A DNA stretch of 64,000 nucleotides. Source: Rhodobacter sp. (GTDB taxonomy: Bacteria; Pseudomonadota; Alphaproteobacteria; Rhodobacterales; Rhodobacteraceae). The notes beneath the pieces are model-generated. The model had not been told where the DNA came from, did not search any database, and saw only the letters and a program-made list of their open reading frames with translations. Shown in pieces: positions 57,024 through 64,000 of the stretch (within the stretch, counting starts at the first letter, position 1; each line of letters begins with the position of its first letter). The DNA lies in assembly GCA_030065095.1 (NCBI GenBank), contig JASJDP010000002.1:62001-126000 (forward strand), given 5' to 3'. Position numbers and translations under genes: made by a program.

Positions 57024-58151
57024 CTATCGCTCCAGCACCACGCCGGCGGTGGCCGACCAGCTGAGCCATACCGCGTCTTCCCAGGTGAAATCGCGCCGGG
57101 CGATACGGTCGGTATTGGCCGTCTGCGCCTTGATCACCTGCCCGCCCGGCAGCTCCACGTGATAGGTCGAGATGTTGCCGAGATAGGCGATATCCAGCAC
57201 CTTGCCCGCCACGGCGTTCGCGGCGCCCTCGGGCTTCTCGGCGCTGATCCGCACCTTTTCCGGCCGGATCGCCATGAAAACCGTGGCACCGCTGGCCAGC
57301 GTCAGGTCGCTCGCGCCGGTCAAATTCGGCTGGCCCTCGGCCCAGGCGATGCCCATGATGCCGTCGCCGGGTTCGGCCTTGCCCTCGATAATGTTCACGT
57401 CACCTATGAAGTCCGCCACGTAAGTCGAGTTGGGAGTTTCATAAATCGCCGCCGGGGTCGCGACCTGGACCAGGCGCCCGTGGTCCATCACCGCCACGCG
57501 GCTTGCAACCGTCATCGCCTCTTCCTGGTCGTGGGTCACGATGACGAAGGTGGTGCCGGTCTTTTCCTGGATGTCCATCAGTTCGAACTGCGTCTCTTCG
57601 CGCAGTTTGCGGTCGAGCGCGCCAAGCGGTTCGTCCAGCAGCAGCAGCTTCGGCGCCTTGGCCAGACAGCGGGCCAGTGCCACGCGCTGGCGCTGGCCGC
57701 CCGAGATCTGGTGCGGCTTGCGGCTGGCGAAGGGCTCGAGCTGCACCAGTTTCAGCATTTCGTCCACGCGGGCCGCGATCCGGTCCTTCGGCATCTTCTC
57801 GCGGTGCAGGCCGAAGGCGATGTTGTCGCGCAAGGAAAGATGCGGGAAAAGCGCGTAGGACTGGAACATCATGTTGGTCGCGCGCTTGTTGGGCGGCACG
57901 GGCGCGATGTCCTGACCGTCAAGCTCGATCAGGCCCTCGGTCGGCATCTCGAACCCCGCGAGCATCCGCATCAGTGTGGTCTTCCCGCATCCCGAGGGTC
58001 CGAGGAGGGCGAAGAACTCCTTTTCGAAGATATCCAGATCGACATTGTCGATGGCGGTGAAATCGCCGAACCGCTTGGTCACGCCGGTAAAGCGGATCAG
58101 CGGTTTCGCGGACGGGTCGGTCCAGGGGGAGAACTCGGCGGGGGCGGTCAT
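57024..58151 (-). CDS. potG: Polyamine ABC transporter ATPase
   Basis: 375 residues. Walker A GPSGCGKTT, signature ISGGQRQRVALARCL, Walker B LLLLDEP and the H-loop VTHDQEEAMTVA are present, with a C-terminal TOBE region (about 285-365). It powers the PotHI channel. A 145-base gap, GC- and AT-mixed without a clear gene, separates it from potH. Confidence 0.92.
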   Translation of the reverse strand: MTAPAEFSPWTDPSAKPLIRFTGVTKRFGDFTAIDNVDLDIFEKEFFALLGPSGCGKTTLMRMLAGFEMPTEGLIELDGQDIAPVPPNKRATNMMFQSYALFPHLSLRDNIAFGLHREKMPKDRIAARVDEMLKLVQLEPFASRKPHQISGGQRQRVALARCLAKAPKLLLLDEPLGALDRKLREETQFELMDIQEKTGTTFVIVTHDQEEAMTVASRVAVMDHGRLVQVATPAAIYETPNSTYVADFIGDVNIIEGKAEPGDGIMGIAWAEGQPNLTGASDLTLASGATVFMAIRPEKVRISAEKPEGAANAVAGKVLDIAYLGNISTYHVELPGGQVIKAQTANTDRIARRDFTWEDAVWLSWSATAGVVLER

Positions 58152-58201
58152 GTTGCCCGGCTCTTCTTTTTCTTGCCAGAAATATCCCTGGGGAGCGCGA
58201 G

Positions 58202-58281
58202 GTCGTCATCGAGTCGCGCCATCGGTCCGAGAGACCGATGACGACATCCCCGCGCGCCGGTCGGATCGCGCAAGCGATCCG
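58202..58281 (-). repeat. Hairpins between potF and potG
   Basis: ATCGGTC (58221-58227) pairs with GACCGAT (58233-58239), while GTCGTCATCG (58202-58211) can instead pair with CGATGACGAC (58236-58245), giving mutually exclusive folds. CGGATCGC (58262-58269) and GCGATCCG (58274-58281) form a perfect eight-base stem with a GCAA tetraloop. Such structures may protect potF mRNA and lower downstream expression. Confidence 0.5.
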
Positions 58282-58299
58282 AAACCAGGGTGGCTATGG

Positions 58300-59382
58300 T
58301 CAAGTTCCCGACTTGATCCGGGTCCACATCCGGGTCACCACCCGCTGCACCTTCGACGGGTAGGGCGTTGTGGTGTAAAGGTTTTCCAGCGTCGCCTCGT
58401 CGGGGTAGATCGCTGGGTCGCCGATGACGTCCTCTTCCAGAAGCGGTTGCGAGGCGAGGTTGCCGTTGGCGAAATAGACGTAGTTCGACGCATCCGCCAT
58501 GTTCTGCGCGTCCATGATGAAGTTGAGGAAGGTATGCGCCCCCTCCGGGTTCGGCGCGTCGGCCGGGATCGCCATCTGGTCGAACCACATCAGCGCGCCC
58601 TCGACCGGCGCGTTATAGACGATCTCGACGCCGTTGTCGGCCTCGATTGCCCGGTCGCGCGCCTGCAAAACGTCGCCCGACCAGCCGATGGCCACGCAGA
58701 TATCGCCGTTGGCCAGGGCGTTGATGTATTCCGAGCTGTGGAATTTCAGCACATAGGGCCGCACCGCCGCCAAGAGCGGTTCCGCCTTGGCGATGACGTC
58801 GGGATCGTGGCTGTCGGGGTCCTCGCCGAGATATTTCAGGGCCGCCGGGATCAGTTCTGCCGGGGCGTCGAGGAAATGCACGCCGCAGCTTTGCAGCTTT
58901 TCCATGTTTTCCGGTTCGAAGACCAGCGCGAGCGAGTTCAGCGGGCCTTCCTCGCCCAGGGCCTCGGCGACTTTGGCGACATTGGCGGCGATGCCGGTGG
59001 TGCCCCACATGTAGTTGATCGAATGCGCGTTGCCGGGGTCGTATTGCTCGGTCCGGTCCTTGATCACGTCCCACAGGTTCGCGGAATTCGGCAGCTTGTC
59101 GAAATCCAGCGGCTGGAAGGCGCCGGCGGCGATCTGGCGCTGCAGGAAGGTGCCCGACGGCACGACGACGTCATAGCCCGAGCCGCCGGCCAGCATCTTG
59201 GTTTCCAGCACCTCGTTCGAGTCGAAGACGTCGTAGATCAGCTCGAGCCCGGTTTCGGTCTCGAACTTCTCCAGCAAGGCCTCGTCGATATAGTCCGACC
59301 AGTTGTAGACGCGGACCTCGTCGGCGCCCGCGGCGGTGGCGACCACGGCCAGGGCGGCCAGCGGTGCGAGTGTCGATTTCAT
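58300..59382 (-). CDS. potF: Polyamine-binding periplasmic protein
   Basis: 360 residues with a Sec signal peptide (about 1-20). The mature N-terminus EVRVYNWSDYIDEALLEKFE and the block GYDVVVPSGTFLQRQIAAGA are typical of PotD/PotF, and Trp/Asp residues in this fold contact the polyamine. ATG 59382 follows GGGGAGC. It is first in the potFGHI operon and is usually the most abundant product. Confidence 0.92.
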   Translation of the reverse strand: MKSTLAPLAALAVVATAAGADEVRVYNWSDYIDEALLEKFETETGLELIYDVFDSNEVLETKMLAGGSGYDVVVPSGTFLQRQIAAGAFQPLDFDKLPNSANLWDVIKDRTEQYDPGNAHSINYMWGTTGIAANVAKVAEALGEEGPLNSLALVFEPENMEKLQSCGVHFLDAPAELIPAALKYLGEDPDSHDPDVIAKAEPLLAAVRPYVLKFHSSEYINALANGDICVAIGWSGDVLQARDRAIEADNGVEIVYNAPVEGALMWFDQMAIPADAPNPEGAHTFLNFIMDAQNMADASNYVYFANGNLASQPLLEEDVIGDPAIYPDEATLENLYTTTPYPSKVQRVVTRMWTRIKSGT

Positions 59383-59688
59383 GATTTTGCTCCCCATATA
59401 CCCGGCGAGAGTCGCCGTTTGTCTTGCCCGGTATTTGAGCGAATCTTTCGAAGGCGCGCAATAGGCAGCGCATCCGGCCATGTCCGGGCCGTCCGGGCCG
59501 CTCCGAGCGGTGTTTGCGCAACCGTTTGTGCCTGTAAGGCACTGATTTCAAGGATTTTCCGGCCCAGCTTCAAAGGTGGGGCTGCGCCCATGGCCCGGGT
59601 TGCATCCGGTTTCGTCAGGTCAAGACAGCCATTGCCTTTGCCCTTTTGATGGGCAACGTGGGGTGCGAATGATCAAGCTGGGCTGCCC
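59383..59688. promoter_or_regulatory. 306-bp divergent region potF / membrane protein
   Basis: Must contain the potF promoter. GTGCCT-GTA-AGGCAC (59528-59542) is a compact palindrome that could be an operator. Two tandem TCCGGGCCG copies lie at 59483-59500. No convincing promoter hexamers are seen and no gene is evident. Confidence 0.4.
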
Positions 59689-60672
59689 ATGCAGATGTCA
59701 AAACCGGTCGGACCGCGCGTTCTTTGGTTTGCGCTGACATTTCTGGTCACGGCCGGCATGTTCCGGGTTTTCTACGAGTATCACCAGAACTGGCAGGGGA
59801 TTGCCGACCTGACATTCGGAATTCTCGAGGGGCGGCCGCATTGGCGGGCGTTCCAGAACCGGTTGCTGGGGTCCTATCTGGCGCTCGGGCTGCATGAATT
59901 GGGGTTGACGCGGCGCGACGCGGTGATTGCGCTGACGGCGATCCTGCTTTTGATCCATGCCGTCGCGTTCCACGCGCTGCTGCGGCGGGCCGGTCAGGGC
60001 CCGCGGGAGGCGTTCGTCTGGGTTCTGGTCTTCGCCTTTCTGTTCCTGGTGTTTCAGGATCACCGCTGGTTTCTGCCGTGGGATGCCGCCGAGATGGTGA
60101 TCGTGACGCTGGCGGCCTATGTGCTGTTCTTCAACCTGTCCGCCTTTTATCTCTATCCGCTTTTTCTCGTTGCCTTGCTGAACCGCGAAAGCGCCCTGTT
60201 TCTCGCGGTGATGATTGCCGTCTGCGGGATCAGCCTGAGCGACCTTGGACGCCTGCGCCTGAGAGTCCGCGACGCCCGCCACGTGATCTGGGGACTGGTG
60301 TTTCTGGTGGGCGGGGCGATCGGCATCAAGATGGTTCGGGACAGCGCGTTCATCGAAAGCCCTATCGCCGGACAGGATGCGGCGAACGCCGTGTTCGGAA
60401 ATCACTTCCGGCTCTGGGACAACCTGCGCGAGGTATTCGGGACGAATCTGTGGGACCGCAACGCGCTCTTTACCGCGGCGCTGGTTCTGTTCGTGGCGGT
60501 GCTGGTCCGCGGCTTGCCGACCGCGCCCGAGCCGAAGCTGCGCGGAACGGTCTTTGCAGGGCTGTTTCTGGCTGGCGTGCTGATGTTCGGGATCTTCAAC
60601 GAAACCCGCATGATCATTCCGCTGATTACCGTGTTCATCTTCTATTGCATCAGCGAGCCGAAACTCGTCTGA
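59689..60672 (+). CDS. Polytopic membrane protein, unknown function
   Basis: 327 residues with about eight to nine predicted helices. An N-terminal loop contains NWQGIADLTFGILEGRPHWR and FQNRLLGSYLALGLHE; the last helix ends FIFYCISEPKLV. The pattern of helices with a first periplasmic loop rich in aromatic and Arg residues recalls polytopic glycosyltransferase- or EpsG-like proteins, but no diagnostic motif is seen. It is divergent from potF and about 100 bases upstream of the aminotransferase. Confidence 0.65.
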   Translation: MQMSKPVGPRVLWFALTFLVTAGMFRVFYEYHQNWQGIADLTFGILEGRPHWRAFQNRLLGSYLALGLHELGLTRRDAVIALTAILLLIHAVAFHALLRRAGQGPREAFVWVLVFAFLFLVFQDHRWFLPWDAAEMVIVTLAAYVLFFNLSAFYLYPLFLVALLNRESALFLAVMIAVCGISLSDLGRLRLRVRDARHVIWGLVFLVGGAIGIKMVRDSAFIESPIAGQDAANAVFGNHFRLWDNLREVFGTNLWDRNALFTAALVLFVAVLVRGLPTAPEPKLRGTVFAGLFLAGVLMFGIFNETRMIIPLITVFIFYCISEPKLV

Positions 60673-60697
60673 CGGCCCGGCGCCCGGCCGGCGGATG

Positions 60698-60725
60698 TTG
60701 ACCGCGCCGCGCAAGCGCATACTCT
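60698..60725 (+). promoter_or_regulatory. Candidate promoter of the aminotransferase gene
   Basis: TTGACC (60698-60703) and TACTCT (60720-60725) are separated by 16 bases. The start codon lies 45 bases downstream. The -35 is strong and the -10 weak. Confidence 0.4.
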
Positions 60726-60769
60726 GCGCGGACGGGCACGGGGCCCGGAACGATGGGTAAAGACGAACC

Positions 60770-62188
60770 ATGACTGTGATCGCCAACCACCTGCCGACCG
60801 AAGAGCTGCAGCGGCTCGACGCGGCGCATCATCTGCATCCCTTCACCGCCGGCGCGGAACTCAAGGCCAAGGGCGCGCGCGTAATTACCCGCGCCGAGGG
60901 CGTGTTCCTGACCGACAGCGACGGCAACCGGATGCTGGACGCGATGGCGGGGCTCTGGTGCGTGAACATCGGCTATGGACGCAAGGAACTGGCCGAGGCG
61001 GCCTACGCCCAGATGCTGCAACTGCCCTATTACAACACCTTCTTCCAGACGACGCATGTGCCGGCGATCGCGCTGGCGAAACGGTTGGCGGATCTGGCGC
61101 CCGGTGATCTGAACCATGTCTTCTTTGCCGGGTCCGGGTCCGAGGCGAACGACACCAACATCCGGCTGGTGCGGCATTACTGGGCCGCGATGGGCAAGCC
61201 CGGCAAGCGCGTGATCATCAGCCGGAAGAACGCCTATCACGGCTCGACCATGGGCGGCGCGTCGCTGGGGGGCATGGAGCCGATGCATGAGCAGGGCGGG
61301 CTGCCGCTGCCGGATATCGTGCATATCGGGCAGCCGCACTGGTATGTCGAGGGTGGGGATATGAGCCCCGAGGCGTTCGGTCTGATGCGGGCGCGCGAAC
61401 TGGAGGAGGCGATCGGGCGGCTGGGCGAGGATCGCGTCGCGGCGTTCATCGCCGAGCCGATACAAGGCGCCGGCGGCGTGATCATACCCCCTGACTCCTA
61501 CTGGCCCGAGATACAGCGGATCTGCGACGCGCACGATATCCTGCTGATCGCCGACGAGGTGATCACCGGGTTCGGGCGGACGGGCGCATGGTTCGGATCC
61601 CAGGCCCTGGGCATCCGGCCCGATATCATGACCATCGCCAAGGGCGTGACCAGCGGCTACCAGCCGCTTGGCGGGTCGATCGTGGCGGACGGCGTGGCCG
61701 AGGTCGTGAACGAAGCCGGCGATTTCAACCACGGCTACACCTATTCGGGGCACCCGGTCGCGGCGGCCGTGGCGCTGGAGAACCTGCGCATCCTGGAAGA
61801 AGAGCACGTGCTTGCCCATGTCCGCGACGTCGCCGGGCCGTATCTGGCGGAAGAATGGGCGGGTCTGGCAGAGCATCCGATGGTGGGCGAGGCCAAGAGC
61901 TTTGGCATGCTGGGCGGGCTGCAGCTGACGCCGGACAAGCGCACGCGCGCCGCGTTCGACGCCCCCGCCGGCACCGTCGGGCTGCGATGTCGCGAGATTT
62001 GTTTCCGCAACGGGCTGGTGATGCGTCACGTGGGCGACCGGATGATCATCTCTCCGCCGCTGGTCATCACGGCCGCCGAGATCGACCTTCTGGTCGAACG
62101 CGCCTGGGCGTCGATCGACGAGGCCTGCGACCAGATAAAGGCGGATGGGCTGTTTGCGGCCGGCCCCGGCGTTTCGGAAAACGCGTGA
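60770..62188 (+). CDS. spuC: Class III PLP aminotransferase, SpuC-like (putrescine/omega-amino)
   Basis: 472 residues. The PLP-Lys is in [15 protein letters not shown], the Asp motif is [15 protein letters not shown], and [18 protein letters not shown] binds the phosphate. N-terminal [12 protein letters not shown] and length are typical of putrescine-pyruvate transaminases and beta-alanine or taurine pyruvate transaminases. Near potFGHI, putrescine is the most likely amine donor. Substrate specificity within this family cannot be read from motifs alone. Confidence 0.8.
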   Translation: MTVIANHLPTEELQRLDAAHHLHPFTAGAELKAKGARVITRAEGVFLTDSDGNRMLDAMAGLWCVNIGYGRKELAEAAYAQMLQLPYYNTFFQTTHVPAIALAKRLADLAPGDLNHVFFAGSGSEANDTNIRLVRHYWAAMGKPGKRVIISRKNAYHGSTMGGASLGGMEPMHEQGGLPLPDIVHIGQPHWYVEGGDMSPEAFGLMRARELEEAIGRLGEDRVAAFIAEPIQGAGGVIIPPDSYWPEIQRICDAHDILLIADEVITGFGRTGAWFGSQALGIRPDIMTIAKGVTSGYQPLGGSIVADGVAEVVNEAGDFNHGYTYSGHPVAAAVALENLRILEEEHVLAHVRDVAGPYLAEEWAGLAEHPMVGEAKSFGMLGGLQLTPDKRTRAAFDAPAGTVGLRCREICFRNGLVMRHVGDRMIISPPLVITAAEIDLLVERAWASIDEACDQIKADGLFAAGPGVSENA

Positions 62189-62270
62189 GCCGCCCTTCAC
62201 GGTCTTTCGGTTTCGGCCCGGCCGCAAACGGCACCGCCATGTGCGTCAACCACGGCCCGGAACGCCCTGG

Positions 62271-62726
62271 TCAGCGGGTGGCGGTCAATTCGTTCAGCAG
62301 ATCCAGCAGCGTCTCGATCCGCTCTGTCCCGAATTTCGCCTCGAGCTCGACGAAGATGCGGTTGGTTTCTTCAAGGTTGTCGGCGATGAGCCTGTGTCCC
62401 GCGGCAGTGATTTCGATGAGCGTCTTGCGGCGGTCGTCGGGGTGATTGCCGCGGATGGTCAGTCCCTTTCGTTCCATCACCTGCAGCATCCGCGTAAGGC
62501 TGGGCATCAGCAAGCAGGCCTGTCTGCCGATCTCCGTGACATCGGACGGGCCGGATTCATCCAGCACGCGAAGCACGCGCCATTGCTGTTCCGTCACCCC
62601 GGCCTGGTTCAGCATAGGCCGGATCGGCCCCATGACACGTTCGCGCGCCCTGAGCAGTGCGATCGGAAGCGATCGAGAGGTGGCGCGCGGCGCACCCTGC
62701 TCTTTCTGTCCGGAAAAACCGTTCAC
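62271..62726 (-). CDS. hpaR: MarR-family regulator, HpaR type
   Basis: 151 residues with a winged helix. SLPIALLRARERVMGPIRPM, then GVTEQQWRVLRVLDESG and CLLMPSLTRMLQVMERKGL closely resemble HpaR, which represses homoprotocatechuate degradation until the aromatic inducer is present. It faces hpaF across a 115-base intergenic region, the classic repressor/operon layout. Confidence 0.85.
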   Translation of the reverse strand: MNGFSGQKEQGAPRATSRSLPIALLRARERVMGPIRPMLNQAGVTEQQWRVLRVLDESGPSDVTEIGRQACLLMPSLTRMLQVMERKGLTIRGNHPDDRRKTLIEITAAGHRLIADNLEETNRIFVELEAKFGTERIETLLDLLNELTATR

Positions 62727-62841
62727 ATCAACTACGCCCGGTACTGGTCCCCGGGGACAGCTTGTCTGAAACGAAGCGAAAAAGCTAGATTAACCCTGTG
62801 AGAGAATTTAGCTCGAATTTTAACTTAATAGGAGAGGCCCT
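62727..62841. promoter_or_regulatory. hpaR-hpaF control region
   Basis: GTCCCCGGGGAC (62747-62758) is a perfect 12-base palindrome just upstream of hpaR. Towards hpaF the DNA becomes AT-rich (about 62780-62828), with GAATTTAGCTC followed by GAATTTTAACT. AGGAG (62830-62834) is the hpaF ribosome site. HpaR probably binds in this span. Confidence 0.5.
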
Positions 62842-63243
62842 GTGCCGCATGTGAGCATCGAGTATTCGCCGAACCTCGAAGACGCGGCGGGCATTCAGGG
62901 CCTGTGCGAGGCCTTGCGGCATACGGCGGCCGGGCTGGATATCTTTCAGATGACCGGTATCCGCGTGCGGGCCACGCGCGTCGATCACTATGCGATTGCG
63001 GATGGCGATCCAGAGAACGGGTTCATCGACATCTCGGTGCGGTTGCGCGGCGGCCGGCCACTTGCGGTACGGCGGGCGGCTGCGGCGGCGCTGTTCGACG
63101 CGGCAGAGACGCATCTGGCGGATCTGCTGGCGGCGCGGCCTGTCATGCTGAGCCTCGAGATGCGCGACATCGACCCCGAATTGAGCCCCAAGCGCAATAC
63201 CGTGCGCGACCATATCGCAAGAAAGAAGGTGCGGGATGAGTGA
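62842..63243 (+). CDS. hpaF: 5-carboxymethyl-2-hydroxymuconate delta-isomerase
   Basis: 133 residues from GTG 62842, directly giving MPHVSIEYSPNLEDAAGIQG; Pro after the start is the family's catalytic N-terminal residue. Conserved DPENGFIDISVRLRGG and SLEMRDIDPELSPKRNT match CHMI enzymes of the homoprotocatechuate pathway. AGGAG precedes it. The TGA overlaps the hpaE coding start. Confidence 0.9.
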   Translation: MPHVSIEYSPNLEDAAGIQGLCEALRHTAAGLDIFQMTGIRVRATRVDHYAIADGDPENGFIDISVRLRGGRPLAVRRAAAAALFDAAETHLADLLAARPVMLSLEMRDIDPELSPKRNTVRDHIARKKVRDE

Positions 63244-64000
63244 GCTGCAGTCCAATCTGGCAAAGCTCGAGGGCTATCTGGCGCGGTTCCGCGAGGCTGG
63301 CGTGCAGAACCTGATCGGCGGCGCGGCCGTGGCCGCCCGGACCGGTGCGGTATTCCGGTCGGTGTCGCCGGTGGACGACAGCGTGGTCTGCGAGGTGGCG
63401 AAAGGCGGGCCTGCGGATATCGACGCGGCGGCGGCGGCGGCGAAGGACGCGTTTCCCGCGTGGCGGGACCTGCCCGGGGCAGAGCGCAAGGCGATCCTGC
63501 ACCGTATCGCGGACGGAATCGTGGCGCGTGCCGAGGAAATCGCGCTCTGCGAATGCTGGGACACGGGCCAGGCCATCCGGTTCATGTCGAAGGCGGCGCT
63601 GCGCGGGGCCGAGAATTTCCGGTTCTTCGCGGACCGGGCGCCGGCCGCGCGGGACGGCCAGACCCTGCCGTCGCCGACGCTGATGAACCTGACCACCCGC
63701 GTGCCGATCGGCCCGGTCGGGGTGATCACGCCCTGGAACACGCCGTTCATGCTGTCCACGTGGAAAATCGCCCCGGCATTGGCGGCGGGTTGCACGGTGG
63801 TGCACAAACCGGCCGAGTTTTCGCCCGTCACCGCGCAGATCCTCTGCGAGATCGCCCACGAAGCAGGCCTGCCGCCGGGTGTATGGAACCTGGTGAACGG
63901 GTTTGGCGAGGACGCAGGCCGCGCGCTGACCGAACATCCAGATATCCGGGCGATCGCCTTCGTGGGTGAGTCAAAAACTGGCTCGATGATCATGCGGCAG
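63236..64000 (+). CDS. hpaE: 5-carboxymethyl-2-hydroxymuconate semialdehyde dehydrogenase (partial, 5' end)
   Basis: 255 codons are visible before the right edge. The ALDH fold shows NLIGGAAVAARTGAVFRSVS at the start, then GPVGVITPWNTPFMLSTWKI and APALAAGCTVVHKPAEFSPV, the NAD site with the conserved Asn and Lys. The catalytic Glu and Cys lie beyond the edge. ATG 63236 overlaps the hpaF stop by eight bases. The pathway oxidises the ring-cleavage product from homoprotocatechuate. Confidence 0.9.
   Translation, partial: MSELQSNLAKLEGYLARFREAGVQNLIGGAAVAARTGAVFRSVSPVDDSVVCEVAKGGPADIDAAAAAAKDAFPAWRDLPGAERKAILHRIADGIVARAEEIALCECWDTGQAIRFMSKAALRGAENFRFFADRAPAARDGQTLPSPTLMNLTTRVPIGPVGVITPWNTPFMLSTWKIAPALAAGCTVVHKPAEFSPVTAQILCEIAHEAGLPPGVWNLVNGFGEDAGRALTEHPDIRAIAFVGESKTGSMIMRQ

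Overview
The window is GC-rich bacterial DNA from an alphaproteobacterium, most likely a Rhodobacteraceae/Roseobacter-group member. The case rests on a nuo locus peppered with small accessory genes as in Rhodobacter and Paracoccus, the nuoN-birA-coaX-rnj order, DUF5333/DUF5337-like proteins, Hint_2-type secreted proteins, and a nlpD-pcm-surE block. I see no rRNA, tRNA, CRISPR array, insertion sequence or prophage.

Layout. (1) 1-851: end of a leucine-degradation operon (HMG-CoA lyase tail, methylglutaconyl-CoA hydratase). (2) 1.3-24.3 kb: all 14 complex I genes nuoA-N in canonical order on the plus strand, interrupted by about 17 accessory genes. These include a sulfotransferase between nuoC and nuoD, a helix-hairpin-helix membrane protein sharing the unusual C-terminal domain of the neighbouring NuoE, DUF5337- and DUF5333-like proteins, lipoproteins, a MAPEG protein, a DUF3291 protein, a 2-oxoglutarate oxygenase, a methyltransferase, two CMD-fold proteins and a 41-residue membrane peptide. 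(3) 24.4-27.6 kb: biotin ligase, type III pantothenate kinase, RNase J. (4) 27.6-43.2 kb: mixed accessory region with a PilZ protein, a second 2OG oxygenase, an RhlE-type helicase, a secreted protein with one C-terminal CxxCH motif, release factor 3, an AT-rich pentapeptide-repeat gene, a Tat-exported multicopper oxidase, a universal stress protein, a Hint-domain protein, an SDR, an orphan FbpC-type ATPase and a rhizavidin-like avidin. (5) 43.4-47.9 kb: WYL regulator, tatABC, a DUF815 ATPase and two paralogous periplasmic proteins. (6) 48.0-53.7 kb, minus strand: RTX/Hint protein, NlpD-like protein, Pcm, SurE. (7) 53.8-59.4 kb, minus strand: potFGHI polyamine importer with a gamma-glutamylpolyamine synthetase-like gene. 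(8) 59.7-64 kb: membrane protein, SpuC-like aminotransferase, HpaR, HpaF and the start of HpaE.

How genes work together. The nuo locus encodes the proton-pumping NADH:ubiquinone oxidoreductase, and many accessory genes are translationally coupled to nuo genes by ATGA/GTGA overlaps, so they should be co-expressed. PotFGHI imports putrescine or spermidine, which could then be gamma-glutamylated by the glutamine-synthetase homologue or transaminated by the SpuC-like enzyme. TatABC can export the RR-signal multicopper oxidase. HpaR faces hpaF-hpaE across a short intergenic region and probably controls homoprotocatechuate meta-cleavage.

The most unusual single gene is the avidin homologue at 42737-43231. 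It keeps nearly all biotin-contact positions and the paired cysteines of the dimeric rhizavidin type. All functional calls come from reading the sequence and remembered family features; no database search was run.
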